A stretch of 21,399 bases of DNA from Candidatus Woesearchaeota archaeon (GTDB lineage Archaea > Nanobdellota > Nanobdellia > Woesearchaeales > UBA12501): positions 1-21,399 of the forward strand of contig WJJV01000061.1 in the NCBI GenBank assembly GCA_014729495.1. The letters run 5' to 3'. The stretch's first letter is position 1. Each line of letters opens with the position of its first letter. Position numbers and translations under genes: made by a program. The notes beneath the pieces were generated by a model, which was not told the DNA's origin, made no database searches, and saw only the letters and a program-made list of their open reading frames with translations. Below, in pieces: positions 5,069-12,902 of this stretch.

Positions 5069-6867
5069 CAGAAGTATACCTAAACAGCAAGTTCATAGGC
5101 AATGTTGAGCAGCCGCAGGATTTTGTGCAGAATGTGATTCACTCCAGAAGGAAAGGAGAGATATCATTCAACCTTAACATAAACTACAACACAGAAATGG
5201 ATGAAGTGCATATAGATAACTCAAAGGGAAGGGTCAGAAGGCCTCTGATAATTGTCAAGGAAGGAAAACCTATTCTCACAGAAAAGCACATACAGCAGCT
5301 TGAGAAAGGAGAGATAACCTATAAGGATCTTGTCAATCAGGGAGTTATAGAATATGTTGATGCAAGCGAGGAAGAGAATGTGCTTGTGGCTTTCACAGAA
5401 AAGGACCTCACTCCCGAGCATACCCATCTTGAGATAGCTCCTATAAGCATAATGGGATTGTGCGCATCACTGGTGCCTTTCTCAAACCACAGTCCTGGAG
5501 CAAGAGTCAGCATGGGTGCAAAGAACCAGAAGCAGGCTCTTGGATTCTACACAGCTAACTTTCCTGTCAGGATGGACATGGATGTGAATCTGCTGCATTC
5601 ACCGCAGGTACCTGTAGTCAAGACTGTTGTGAATGATGTGTTCGGTTATGAGAAGCATCCTTCCGGCCAGAACATAGTCGTGGCTGTCATGAGCTACAAA
5701 GGATATAACATGGAGGACGCTATTGTCTTAAACAAGGGATCCATTGACAGGGGATTCGGAAGAAGCTCATATTTCAGGCCTGCTATAATAGAGGAGCTTA
5801 GATATGCAGGAGGACTCACTGATGAGATATGCATTCCAGACAAGGATGTGAAAGGGTACAAGTCAGAGACAGACTATAAGTATCTTGATGATGATGGAAT
5901 AATATACCCAGAAGCATTTGTGCATGAAGGCGATGTGGTCATAGGAAAGACTTCTCCTCCAAGATTCCTCAGCAGTGTTGATGAGTACAGCCTTTCAGCA
6001 GGAACAAGAAGGGAGAGCTCATTCACAATGAAGCACGGAGAGAGGGGAATAATAGACTTTGTCTGCATAACAGAGAATGAAGAGGGAAACAAGCTTGTCC
6101 AGGTAAGGCTGAGAGATCAGAGGATACCTGAGGTAGGCGACAAGTTCACATCAAGGCACGGACAGAAAGGAGTCATAGGAATAATAGTGCCTCAGGAGGA
6201 CATGCCGTTCACAGCATCAGGCATAACACCAGACCTCATATTCTCGCCTCATGGAATCCCTTCCAGGATGACAATATCTCATCTTATAGAGCTGATAGGC
6301 GGAAAGGTCGGAAGCCTTTCAGGAAGACATGTTGACGGAACTACATTTGACTCAGAATCAGAAGAGGATCTCAGGAAAGAGCTTCACTCACTAGGTTTCA
6401 GGGAGAATGGAACAGAGACAGTCTATGATGGAGAGACAGGAGAGCAGTATCAGGCAAAGATATTCATCGGAGACATGTATTATCTCAAGCTCAAGCACAT
6501 GGTCTCAAACAAGCTCCATGCAAGGGCAAGAGGCCCTATACAGCTGCTCACAAGGCAGCCTACAGAAGGAAGGGCAAAGGAAGGAGGCCTGAGGCTTGGA
6601 GAGATGGAGAAGGACACATTCGTGGCTCACGGAGCATCGCTCCTGCTCAAGGAAAGGTTTGATTCAGACAAGACAATCGTGCCTATCTGCGAGGGATGCG
6701 GAACAATAGCTATCTACAATGAGTTCAAGGAAGCAAGATTCTGTCCATTGTGCGGAGACAATGTGGAGATAACTGACGTGGAGATATCCTATGCATTCAA
6801 GCTTATACTTGATGAGTTCAAGTCTATGGGGATATATCCTCAGCTGAAGCTTAAGACAAAATATTGA
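5065..6867 (+). CDS. rpoB1: DNA-directed RNA polymerase subunit B' (C-terminal half of B)
   Basis: This is 600 residues, normal for B'. It carries the hybrid-binding, wall and clamp parts of the second-largest subunit. Visible marks are GAKNQKQALGFYTANFPVR, SYKGYNMEDAIVLNK, the RIPEVGDKFTSRHGQKGVIG segment with conserved basic residues near the active centre, and the C-terminal clamp zinc ribbon with Cys542, Cys545, Cys560 and Cys563 (CEGC...CPLC). It overlaps rpoB2 by 4 bp and precedes rpoA1 by 9 bp, with GAGG as ribosome binding site for rpoA1. Confidence 0.97.
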   Translation: MTEVYLNSKFIGNVEQPQDFVQNVIHSRRKGEISFNLNINYNTEMDEVHIDNSKGRVRRPLIIVKEGKPILTEKHIQQLEKGEITYKDLVNQGVIEYVDASEEENVLVAFTEKDLTPEHTHLEIAPISIMGLCASLVPFSNHSPGARVSMGAKNQKQALGFYTANFPVRMDMDVNLLHSPQVPVVKTVVNDVFGYEKHPSGQNIVVAVMSYKGYNMEDAIVLNKGSIDRGFGRSSYFRPAIIEELRYAGGLTDEICIPDKDVKGYKSETDYKYLDDDGIIYPEAFVHEGDVVIGKTSPPRFLSSVDEYSLSAGTRRESSFTMKHGERGIIDFVCITENEEGNKLVQVRLRDQRIPEVGDKFTSRHGQKGVIGIIVPQEDMPFTASGITPDLIFSPHGIPSRMTISHLIELIGGKVGSLSGRHVDGTTFDSESEEDLRKELHSLGFRENGTETVYDGETGEQYQAKIFIGDMYYLKLKHMVSNKLHARARGPIQLLTRQPTEGRAKEGGLRLGEMEKDTFVAHGASLLLKERFDSDKTIVPICEGCGTIAIYNEFKEARFCPLCGDNVEITDVEISYAFKLILDEFKSMGIYPQLKLKTKY

Positions 6868-6876
6868 GGTAACCAA

Positions 6877-9519
6877 ATGGCTGAAAAAGAAAGATTCACT
6901 TACAAGAAGGTTAGCGAGGTACACTTCGGCCTACTCAGCCCTAAGATGATAAAGAAGATGGCAGTGGCCAAGGTAGTCACTCCTGAGCTTTATGACAAGG
7001 AAGGATATCCTGTTGACGGAGGCCTTATGGACATCCGTCTCGGGGTAATAGATCCTGGACTGAAATGCAAGACCTGCGGATCAAAGCTAAAGGAATGCAT
7101 CGGCCATTTCGGATATATAGAGCTGGCAAGGCCGGTCATACATGTCAAGTTCATAGGCCTGCTCCTTAATCTTCTGAGGTGCACATGCAAGGACTGCGGA
7201 AGAGTCCTTATCCCCCAGAACAAGATAGACAAGTACACAAAGGAGCTGGATGATATTGAGCAGCAGCAGAGCTTTGATGCAAGAAGGAAGAGGGTCAGAG
7301 CAATAATATCAAATCTCAAGACAATCAACAAATGCCCTCACTGCAAGTCAAGACAGCAGAAGATAACACTCGACAAGCCTTACTCAATATTTGAGGCAGA
7401 GAAGAGGGTTTCTCCGATAGAGATTAGATCAAGGCTTGAAAGAATACCTGATGATGACTGCATGGTGTTCGGAATAAATCCTGAAGTCGCAAGGCCTGAA
7501 TGGAATGTTCTTACAGTCATGGCAATACCTCCTGTAACCATGAGGCCTTCAATAACACTTGAGTCAGGAGAGAGGAGCGAGGATGACCTCACACACAAGC
7601 TCGGTGATATTGTCAGGATAAACCAGAGACTTTTCGAGAACATAAACGCAGGGGCCCCTGAGATAATCATAGAGGATCTTTGGGATCTTCTGCAGTATCA
7701 TGTCACTACATTCTTTGACAATAACATAGCACAGCTTCCGCCTGCACGCCATAGGTCAGGCCAGCCTCTTAAGACAATAACAGAGAGGATAAAGAGCAAG
7801 GAAGGAAGGATAAGGCACAATCTTGCTGGAAAGAGGACAAACTTCTCAGCAAGGACTGTGATAAGTCCCGATCCTATGATAGACCTCAATGAGGTTGGAA
7901 TACCTAATATAGTGGCGATGAAGCTCACTGTTCCTGAGAGGCTTACTGAATGGAACCGGGAATATCTTAAGAGATTCCTTGAGAGAGGTCCAAAGAAATA
8001 TCCTGGCGCTAATTATGTGATAAGGCCTGACGGCAAGAAAAAGAAGATCACTGATGACACTCATGAGCAGATAATGGAGGAGATCCAGCCAGGTTATATC
8101 GTCGAAAGGCATCTGATGGATGGTGATGTTGTCATCTTCAACAGGCAGCCTTCACTGCACAGGATGTCAATGATGGCTCATAAGGTGAGGGTGCTTCCTC
8201 ACAAGACATTCAGGCTGAATCCTGCTGTATGCCATCCTTACAATGCTGACTTTGACGGGGATGAGATGAACATCCACGTTCCTCAGACAGAAGAGGCAAG
8301 GGCAGAAGCTGAGATACTGATGATGATTGAGACACAGCTCATAAGTCCAAGGTACGGACTGAGCGTCATCGGATGCATACAGGATGCTATAACAGGAAAC
8401 TATCTGCTTACAACAGGAATAGGGATGCCATATGAGAAAGCAGTCCAGCTTCTTGCTTCAATAGGGATATCAGAATTCTCAAGGCTTCCTAACAAGAAGA
8501 CTATTGATGGAAAAGAGGTATTCAGCGCACTGATACCTGATGATTTCAACTTTATAGGAAGGTCAAAAGCGTGCAAGAAGAAGTCAAAGCCATGCATAGA
8601 ATGCGAGCACTTTGAGAAGAACAAATGCAAGTTTGACGCAAGCGTTATAATCAAGAACGGAAGCCTGACTGAAGGGATAATGGACAAGGCCAATCTTGGC
8701 CAGGGATCAGGGTTCCTCCTGAGGAACTTGCACAAGAGATACGGCAAAGAGAAGACAATCAAGATTCTTGGAGACATATTCAGAATGGGAATACAGGTGC
8801 TTCTGATAAGAGGTTTCACCACAAACCTTTCAGATATGGATCTTCCTGAAACAGCATCCAGCAATGTGGAGAAGACATTAGTGAATGCTGAGGAAGAGAT
8901 CGACAAGCTGATTGACATGTATCGCAAGAAGGAGCTTGAGGCATTCCCTGGAAAGTCCATTGAGGAGACGCTTGAGCTCAAGATACTTGAGGTCCTGAAC
9001 AGGGCAAGGAATGATGCAGGAAACATAGTTCTGGACAAAGCTTCAAAGAAGACAGGCACTTTCATAATGGCAGACAGCGGGTCAAGGGGAAACCCCATCA
9101 ATATGGCTCAGATGGCTGCATGCGTAGGACAGCAGGCACTCAGGGGAAAGAGGATAAACCTCGGCTTCAAGAACAGGACACTCTCCTGCTTCAAGCAGAA
9201 TGATCTCTCACCTGATGCTCATGGATTCATAAGGAACGGCTTCAAGCACGGGCTAAAGCCTGCAGAGTTCTTCTTCGCAGCAATGACTGGAAGGGACTCC
9301 CTGATGGACACTGCGCTTAGGACACCAAAGTCAGGTTATCTGTACAGAAGGCTTGCCAATTCAATGCAGGATCTTAGGGTGGAGTATGATGCCACAGTGA
9401 GGGAAGCCAGCGGAAAGATAATCCAGTTCATTTATGGAGAGGACGGCATTGATGTCTCAAAGAGCGAGGGCGGTTCAGTTAATGTCAAAAGGATAATAGA
9501 GAACGTGATGAGAGAATAG
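6877..9519 (+). CDS. rpoA1: DNA-directed RNA polymerase subunit A' (N-terminal part of A)
   Basis: The catalytic large subunit's N-terminal part is 880 residues, a usual length. The absolutely conserved Mg-binding loop NADFDGDEMNIH is present with Asp458, Asp460 and Asp462. Clamp zinc sites are visible near the N-terminus (CKTC...CIGHFGYIEL, then CTCKDCGR with CPHC). Rudder/bridge regions are intact (FSARTVISPDP; RQPSLHRMSMMAHKVR). It ends soon after the bridge-helix region (EFFFAAMTGRDSLMDTALRT), followed by RLANSMQDLRVEYDATVR, and A'' resumes after the split. No intein is present. It is followed after 10 bp by rpoA2 with AGGTG as ribosome binding site. Confidence 0.97.
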   Translation: MAEKERFTYKKVSEVHFGLLSPKMIKKMAVAKVVTPELYDKEGYPVDGGLMDIRLGVIDPGLKCKTCGSKLKECIGHFGYIELARPVIHVKFIGLLLNLLRCTCKDCGRVLIPQNKIDKYTKELDDIEQQQSFDARRKRVRAIISNLKTINKCPHCKSRQQKITLDKPYSIFEAEKRVSPIEIRSRLERIPDDDCMVFGINPEVARPEWNVLTVMAIPPVTMRPSITLESGERSEDDLTHKLGDIVRINQRLFENINAGAPEIIIEDLWDLLQYHVTTFFDNNIAQLPPARHRSGQPLKTITERIKSKEGRIRHNLAGKRTNFSARTVISPDPMIDLNEVGIPNIVAMKLTVPERLTEWNREYLKRFLERGPKKYPGANYVIRPDGKKKKITDDTHEQIMEEIQPGYIVERHLMDGDVVIFNRQPSLHRMSMMAHKVRVLPHKTFRLNPAVCHPYNADFDGDEMNIHVPQTEEARAEAEILMMIETQLISPRYGLSVIGCIQDAITGNYLLTTGIGMPYEKAVQLLASIGISEFSRLPNKKTIDGKEVFSALIPDDFNFIGRSKACKKKSKPCIECEHFEKNKCKFDASVIIKNGSLTEGIMDKANLGQGSGFLLRNLHKRYGKEKTIKILGDIFRMGIQVLLIRGFTTNLSDMDLPETASSNVEKTLVNAEEEIDKLIDMYRKKELEAFPGKSIEETLELKILEVLNRARNDAGNIVLDKASKKTGTFIMADSGSRGNPINMAQMAACVGQQALRGKRINLGFKNRTLSCFKQNDLSPDAHGFIRNGFKHGLKPAEFFFAAMTGRDSLMDTALRTPKSGYLYRRLANSMQDLRVEYDATVREASGKIIQFIYGEDGIDVSKSEGGSVNVKRIIENVMRE

Positions 9520-9529
9520 GTGTGGAAAA

Positions 9530-10690
9530 ATGCATGATGAATTATTCAAGGAATATGAGGGCAAGCTTAACCCAAAGATAATTGAGGACATAAAGAGCAA
9601 TATGCCTGAGAAGATCACAAAGACCCAGCTTAAGCAAGTAATGGACCTGGTTGTTGAGGAATACAAGAAAGTGAGGGTGCAGGCTGGAGAGTCAGTAGGT
9701 CTTATATCAGCAGAATCAATAGGGGAGCCAGGAACCCAGATGACACTGAACACATTCCATTATGCAGGAGTAGCTGAGATGAATGTGACAACTGGCCTTC
9801 CAAGGGTAATAGAGATCCTTGACGGAAGGAAGTCAATAAGCACGCCCATGATGGAGATATACCTGCAGAAACCATACTCAACAGGAAAGGATATCAAGAG
9901 GATCGCGTTATCAGTAAAGGAGACAAAAGTAAAGGATATACTATCAGAGCTGAACATAAATGTAGTGGACCTCAACATAGAGCTGAGGATAAACGGAGAT
10001 AAGCTCAAGGAGCTCGGCATAAACAGGGCTACTGTGCTGAAAGTGCTCAACAAGGAGCCAAAGACAGCAGTCAGGCAGTCAACTGTTGACAAGGATCTTT
10101 TCACAATCAGGTCAACAACCAAGGACATTAATCTTAATGAGATATACAAGCTCAGAGAGAAGATAAAGAACATATTTGTTCAGGGCATAAAAGGGATAAC
10201 CCATGTTCTTCCTGTAAAGAGAGGCCCTGAGTTCATAATCATGACAGCAGGATCCAACCTAAGTAAGGTGCTTGATCTTGAGTTTGTTGATGCTACAAGG
10301 ACAATCTCAAATGATCTTTTTGAGGTGGCTGGAGTGCTCGGAATAGAGGCTGCAAGGCAGTCCATCATAAACGAGCTTTTCAAGGTTGTAGATATGCAGG
10401 GACTCAATATAGATAAGAGGCACGTGATGCTTGTGGCTGACATGATGTGCTACTCTGAAGCGCCTCAGGGAATAACAAGGTATGGAGTGATATCAGAGAA
10501 GTCATCCATACTGGCAAGAGCATCTTTTGAGACACCTATCAAGTATCTCATCGAAGCAGCTCTTGTAGGAGAGAAGGACAAGCTGAGGTCTGTAGTTGAG
10601 AACGTCATGCTTAACCAGGCAGTCCCTGTGGGCACAGGCCTGCCAGGACTTGCTGTAAGGATGGCAGAGAAAACAGTTAAGGAGAATTGA
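9530..10690 (+). CDS. rpoA2: DNA-directed RNA polymerase subunit A'' (C-terminal part of A)
   Basis: This is 386 residues, normal for A''. It supplies the trigger loop and the jaw/cleft and foot of the large subunit. The segment SAESIGEPGTQMTLNTFHYAG (about residues 64-84) holds the trigger-loop residues. TGLPRVIEILDGRK follows, and the C-terminal part has the typical GVLGIEAARQSIINELFKV and SFETPIKYLIEAAL segments. It is linked to rpl30e with almost no gap, and the AAGGAGA at 10679-10685 within its last codons serves the next gene. Confidence 0.96.
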   Translation: MHDELFKEYEGKLNPKIIEDIKSNMPEKITKTQLKQVMDLVVEEYKKVRVQAGESVGLISAESIGEPGTQMTLNTFHYAGVAEMNVTTGLPRVIEILDGRKSISTPMMEIYLQKPYSTGKDIKRIALSVKETKVKDILSELNINVVDLNIELRINGDKLKELGINRATVLKVLNKEPKTAVRQSTVDKDLFTIRSTTKDINLNEIYKLREKIKNIFVQGIKGITHVLPVKRGPEFIIMTAGSNLSKVLDLEFVDATRTISNDLFEVAGVLGIEAARQSIINELFKVVDMQGLNIDKRHVMLVADMMCYSEAPQGITRYGVISEKSSILARASFETPIKYLIEAALVGEKDKLRSVVENVMLNQAVPVGTGLPGLAVRMAEKTVKEN

Positions 10691-10692
10691 AT

Positions 10693-10947
10693 ATGGAAGA
10701 CATAAAGAAACTTGTTAAAGAGGACAGGGTGTTCATAGGTGAAGACCAGACACTCAAGAACCTGAGATCAGGCAATGTGTCAAAGATTATGCTTGCATCC
10801 AACTGTCCTGCAGAGATGAAAGAGACTATTGAAAGGTATGCAGGGATGGCAGGAGTGGATGTTGAACAGCTTGATGTTCCTAATGATGAGCTGGGCATAA
10901 TGTGCAGGAAACAGTTCTTCATATCTGTCATAAGTGTCAAAAAATGA
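10693..10947 (+). CDS. rpl30e: Ribosomal protein L30e / L7Ae-family
   Basis: This 84-residue RNA-binding protein of the L30e/L7Ae family has the expected place in the archaeal polymerase operon, between rpoA2 and nusA. Family features are TLKNLRSGNVSKIMLASNCP (strand and turn contacting kink-turn RNA) and a hydrophobic C-terminal half. I chose the ATG at 10693 because AAGGAGA (10679-10685) is 7 nt upstream. The TTG at 10687 is only 1 nt from that site. The stop overlaps the nusA start (ATGA). Confidence 0.9.
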   Translation: MEDIKKLVKEDRVFIGEDQTLKNLRSGNVSKIMLASNCPAEMKETIERYAGMAGVDVEQLDVPNDELGIMCRKQFFISVISVKK

Positions 10948-11366
10948 AGATAAAATATGATATTTCTCTAATGAAGTTCATGTCCTTGTTTGAGAATCTG
11001 ACTCACGCCAGCCTAAAGGACTGTTTTATTGATGAGAAGACGAACACACTGGTTTTTGTAGTCCAGCCAGGACAGATAGGCAAGGCTCTCGGAAAGAAAG
11101 CAGCAAATGTCAAGAAGCTTGAGAACAAGCTTCAGAGAAAGATAAGGATCATAGAGTATCATCCTGACAAGCTTGAGTTCATAAGGAACATGATAATGCC
11201 TTTAAGGGCAGAGGATATATCAGCGGATGAAGAGGGGATAGTGACAATAACCGGGTCTGACACCAAGACAAAAGGGCTCATCATAGGAAGGAATGCGCAG
11301 AATCTCAGGAACCTTGAGGCCAATGTCAGGAGATACTTTGATGTCAAAGAGATAAAGGTTGTTTGA
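10944..11366 (+). CDS. nusA: NusA-like transcription factor (two KH domains)
   Basis: This 140-residue archaeal NusA-like protein is much shorter than the bacterial factor and consists only of the two KH RNA-binding domains. The first has GKALGKKAANVKKLENKL; the second has GLIIGRNAQNLRNLEANV near the C-terminus. The KH loops are GKKA and GRNA. It probably binds nascent RNA during elongation or termination. A longer frame begins at 10902, but the ATG at 10944, overlapping the rpl30e stop as ATGA, gives the family-typical N-terminus. Its own TGA lies within an inverted repeat that spans the rps12 TATA box. Confidence 0.9.
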   Translation: MKIKYDISLMKFMSLFENLTHASLKDCFIDEKTNTLVFVVQPGQIGKALGKKAANVKKLENKLQRKIRIIEYHPDKLEFIRNMIMPLRAEDISADEEGIVTITGSDTKTKGLIIGRNAQNLRNLEANVRRYFDVKEIKVV

Positions 11367-11394
11367 GGTTGCGCAAACTTTATAAATCACCTCA
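11364..11394 (+). promoter_or_regulatory. rps12 promoter: TATA box inside an inverted repeat
   Basis: TTTATAAAT (11379-11387) is a strong TATA box. TGAGGT (11364-11369) and ACCTCA (11389-11394) flank it as a 6-bp inverted repeat, a possible operator. rps12 can therefore be transcribed apart from the polymerase genes, with a leader of about 70 nt. Confidence 0.5.
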
Positions 11395-11426
11395 AAAATC
11401 GCATATCCAAGGGTTTTAGACTTCAA

Positions 11427-11456
11427 AATCATTTAATGCATAATCATTTAATGCAT
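11427..11456 (+). repeat. Tandem 15-bp duplication in the rps12 leader
   Basis: AATCATTTAATGCAT occurs twice with no spacer (11427-11441, 11442-11456). It places extra ATG codons upstream of rps12. Confidence 0.85.
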
Positions 11457-11480
11457 ATCATACATCAATTATACGTCAAA

Positions 11481-11918
11481 ATGGGAAGCAAATCAAACGG
11501 ACTGAATGCTGGAAAGAAGCTTAAGAAGAGGAGAAGAGACAGCCGATGGCTTAAATCCAGTTATGTCAGCAGGCTTCTCAATCTTAAAGAGAAGTCAGAC
11601 CCTCTCAAGGGAGCACATCAGGCTAAAGGCATAATCCTTGAGAAGGTACAGATGGAGGCTAAGCAGCCTAACTCAGCTATGAGGAAGTGCGTCAGGGTCC
11701 AGTTAATAAAGAACGGCAGGCAGATCACTGCTTTTGCCCCAGGAGACGGCGCTATAAAGCTAATGGATGAGCACGATGAGGTCATAGTGGAGTGCATTGG
11801 AGGAGTCAAGGGAAGGGCTAAAGGAGACCTTCCTGGAGTGAGATGGCAGGTCATAAAGGTCAATGACCAGAGCCTTAATGCCCTCATTAGAGGAAAGATA
11901 GAGAAAGCAAGGAAGTGA
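11481..11918 (+). CDS. rps12: 30S ribosomal protein S12 (uS12)
   Basis: This 145-residue protein of the decoding centre has the archaeal length. Conserved parts are the basic N-terminus (GKKLKKRRRDSRW), KQPNSAMRKCVRVQL, the FAPGDGAIKLMDEHDEV turn, and GRAKGDLPGVRWQV, the loop next to the A-site. The ATG at 11481 gives the family N-terminus (MGSKSNGL). An in-frame ATG at 11436 would add a 15-residue His-rich extension arising from the tandem repeat, and neither ATG has a clear ribosome binding site. In many archaea rps7 and the elongation factor genes follow, but here the gene ends in a U-rich tract, so it is the last gene of this unit. Confidence 0.95.
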   Translation: MGSKSNGLNAGKKLKKRRRDSRWLKSSYVSRLLNLKEKSDPLKGAHQAKGIILEKVQMEAKQPNSAMRKCVRVQLIKNGRQITAFAPGDGAIKLMDEHDEVIVECIGGVKGRAKGDLPGVRWQVIKVNDQSLNALIRGKIEKARK

Positions 11919-11931
11919 ATATCTCTTAGCT

Positions 11932-11973
11932 TTAGAATCTCTTTTCATCTCTTTTCATCTTTTCTTATCTCTC
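11932..11973 (+). terminator. U-rich terminator after rps12
   Basis: Repeated TCTTTTC tracts, with ATCTCTTTTC repeated in tandem, follow the rps12 stop. Runs of T of this kind are termination signals for archaeal polymerase and for FttA, which is encoded about 1 kb downstream. Confidence 0.55.
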
Positions 11974-12062
11974 AAATTCATATTCATCTCTTATGATATT
12001 GATCAAGGACATTATTTTCATATACAGCTATATATGGCTCAACACAAGATAAAAACGAAAGC

Positions 12063-12072
12063 TTTATATAAT
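12063..12072 (+). promoter_or_regulatory. TATA box of the proteasome gene
   Basis: TTTATATAAT lies about 50 nt before the start codon, implying a 5' leader of about 30 nt. That leader contains the hairpin at 12099-12115. Confidence 0.55.
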
Positions 12073-12098
12073 ACCTATGCTCACAACAGGGTATAATT

Positions 12099-12115
12099 CT
12101 TAGAAATCTTCTAAG
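12099..12115 (+). promoter_or_regulatory. Leader hairpin next to the psmB start
   Basis: CTTAGAA and TTCTAAG form a perfect 7-bp stem with a 3-nt loop. The last stem base adjoins GG and lies 6 nt before the first ATG, so the weak AAGGG ribosome binding site is partly inside the stem. Confidence 0.45.
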
Positions 12116-12121
12116 GGATAA

Positions 12122-12760
12122 ATGATGGACAAACAGGATATGATGAAGACCGGGACTACCACAATTGGTATAGTCTGCAAAGATGGTGTTGTTCTTGCTG
12201 CTGATAAAAGAGCCACAGCAGGACACATGATTGTCGGAAAGAGATTTGACAAGATACATCAGGTGGATGACAGGATTGCTGTGACAATAGCAGGAATGGT
12301 GTCTGATGCCCAGCTTCTTGTCAAGCTTATAAGGGCAGAGATCAAGCTTAGGAAAGTAAGGACAAATGTTGAATTCAGCATAAAAGAGGCTGCCAACCTT
12401 ATCGCAAGCATGGCATACTCAAATGTCAGGAAAATGACAATGTTTCCAGGCATAGTTGCATTTGTTGTGGGCGGCATGGATGAGGAGCCAGGGCTTTACA
12501 ACATAGGGCCTGATGGAAGTGTCACAGAAGAGCCTGAATTCACCTCAGACGGATCCGGTTCAGTATTCGCATTCGGTGTGCTTGAGACAGAATACAAGAA
12601 AGGCATGAACCTTGAAGAAGGCCAGAAGCTGGCAAAGAGAGCCCTCAATGCAGCATTGCAGAGGGATTCTGCTTCAGGATCAGGATACGACATATTCACA
12701 ATAACAAAAGAAGGCGTTAAGAAGACAGTCACAAAAGAGCTTTTTCCCAAGATTGACTAA
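12122..12760 (+). CDS. psmB: Proteasome beta subunit
   Basis: This is 212 residues. It is the catalytic subunit of the archaeal 20S proteasome, an N-terminal threonine hydrolase. The short propeptide ends in Gly11, and after autocleavage the mature chain begins TTTIGIV with nucleophile Thr12 (Thr1 of the mature enzyme). Asp17 and Lys33 (mature numbering) are in place in AADKRAT and GKRFDK. The SGSGYD segment near the C-terminus (mature Ser129-type region) is also conserved. Two adjacent ATG codons (12122, 12125) are both possible starts and the mature protein is the same. It is monocistronic, with its own TATA box and leader hairpin; no alpha-subunit gene is in the window. Confidence 0.96.
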   Translation: MMDKQDMMKTGTTTIGIVCKDGVVLAADKRATAGHMIVGKRFDKIHQVDDRIAVTIAGMVSDAQLLVKLIRAEIKLRKVRTNVEFSIKEAANLIASMAYSNVRKMTMFPGIVAFVVGGMDEEPGLYNIGPDGSVTEEPEFTSDGSGSVFAFGVLETEYKKGMNLEEGQKLAKRALNAALQRDSASGSGYDIFTITKEGVKKTVTKELFPKID

Positions 12761-12902
12761 GTTCTTTGGACTGAAAGTTTTTTGAAATTATCTGATAGAT
12801 AAAGTATCTTGAGTCTAAAGTCTGAAATCTGAATCTAAAGATAGAATTGAAATAAAATAATCAAGGAGTGATTCAAATAATAGTCAATAAATCGGTGTTA
12901 AA

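Noticed and set aside
8400..9101. Long minus-strand frame of 233 codons inside rpoA1
   Set aside because: It is a shadow of the strongly conserved rpoA1 coding sequence and has no recognisable protein features.
10902..10943. Upstream start for the NusA-like gene
   Set aside because: The added residues are the rpl30e 3' end in another frame. The ATG at 10944 overlapping the rpl30e stop gives the normal family N-terminus.
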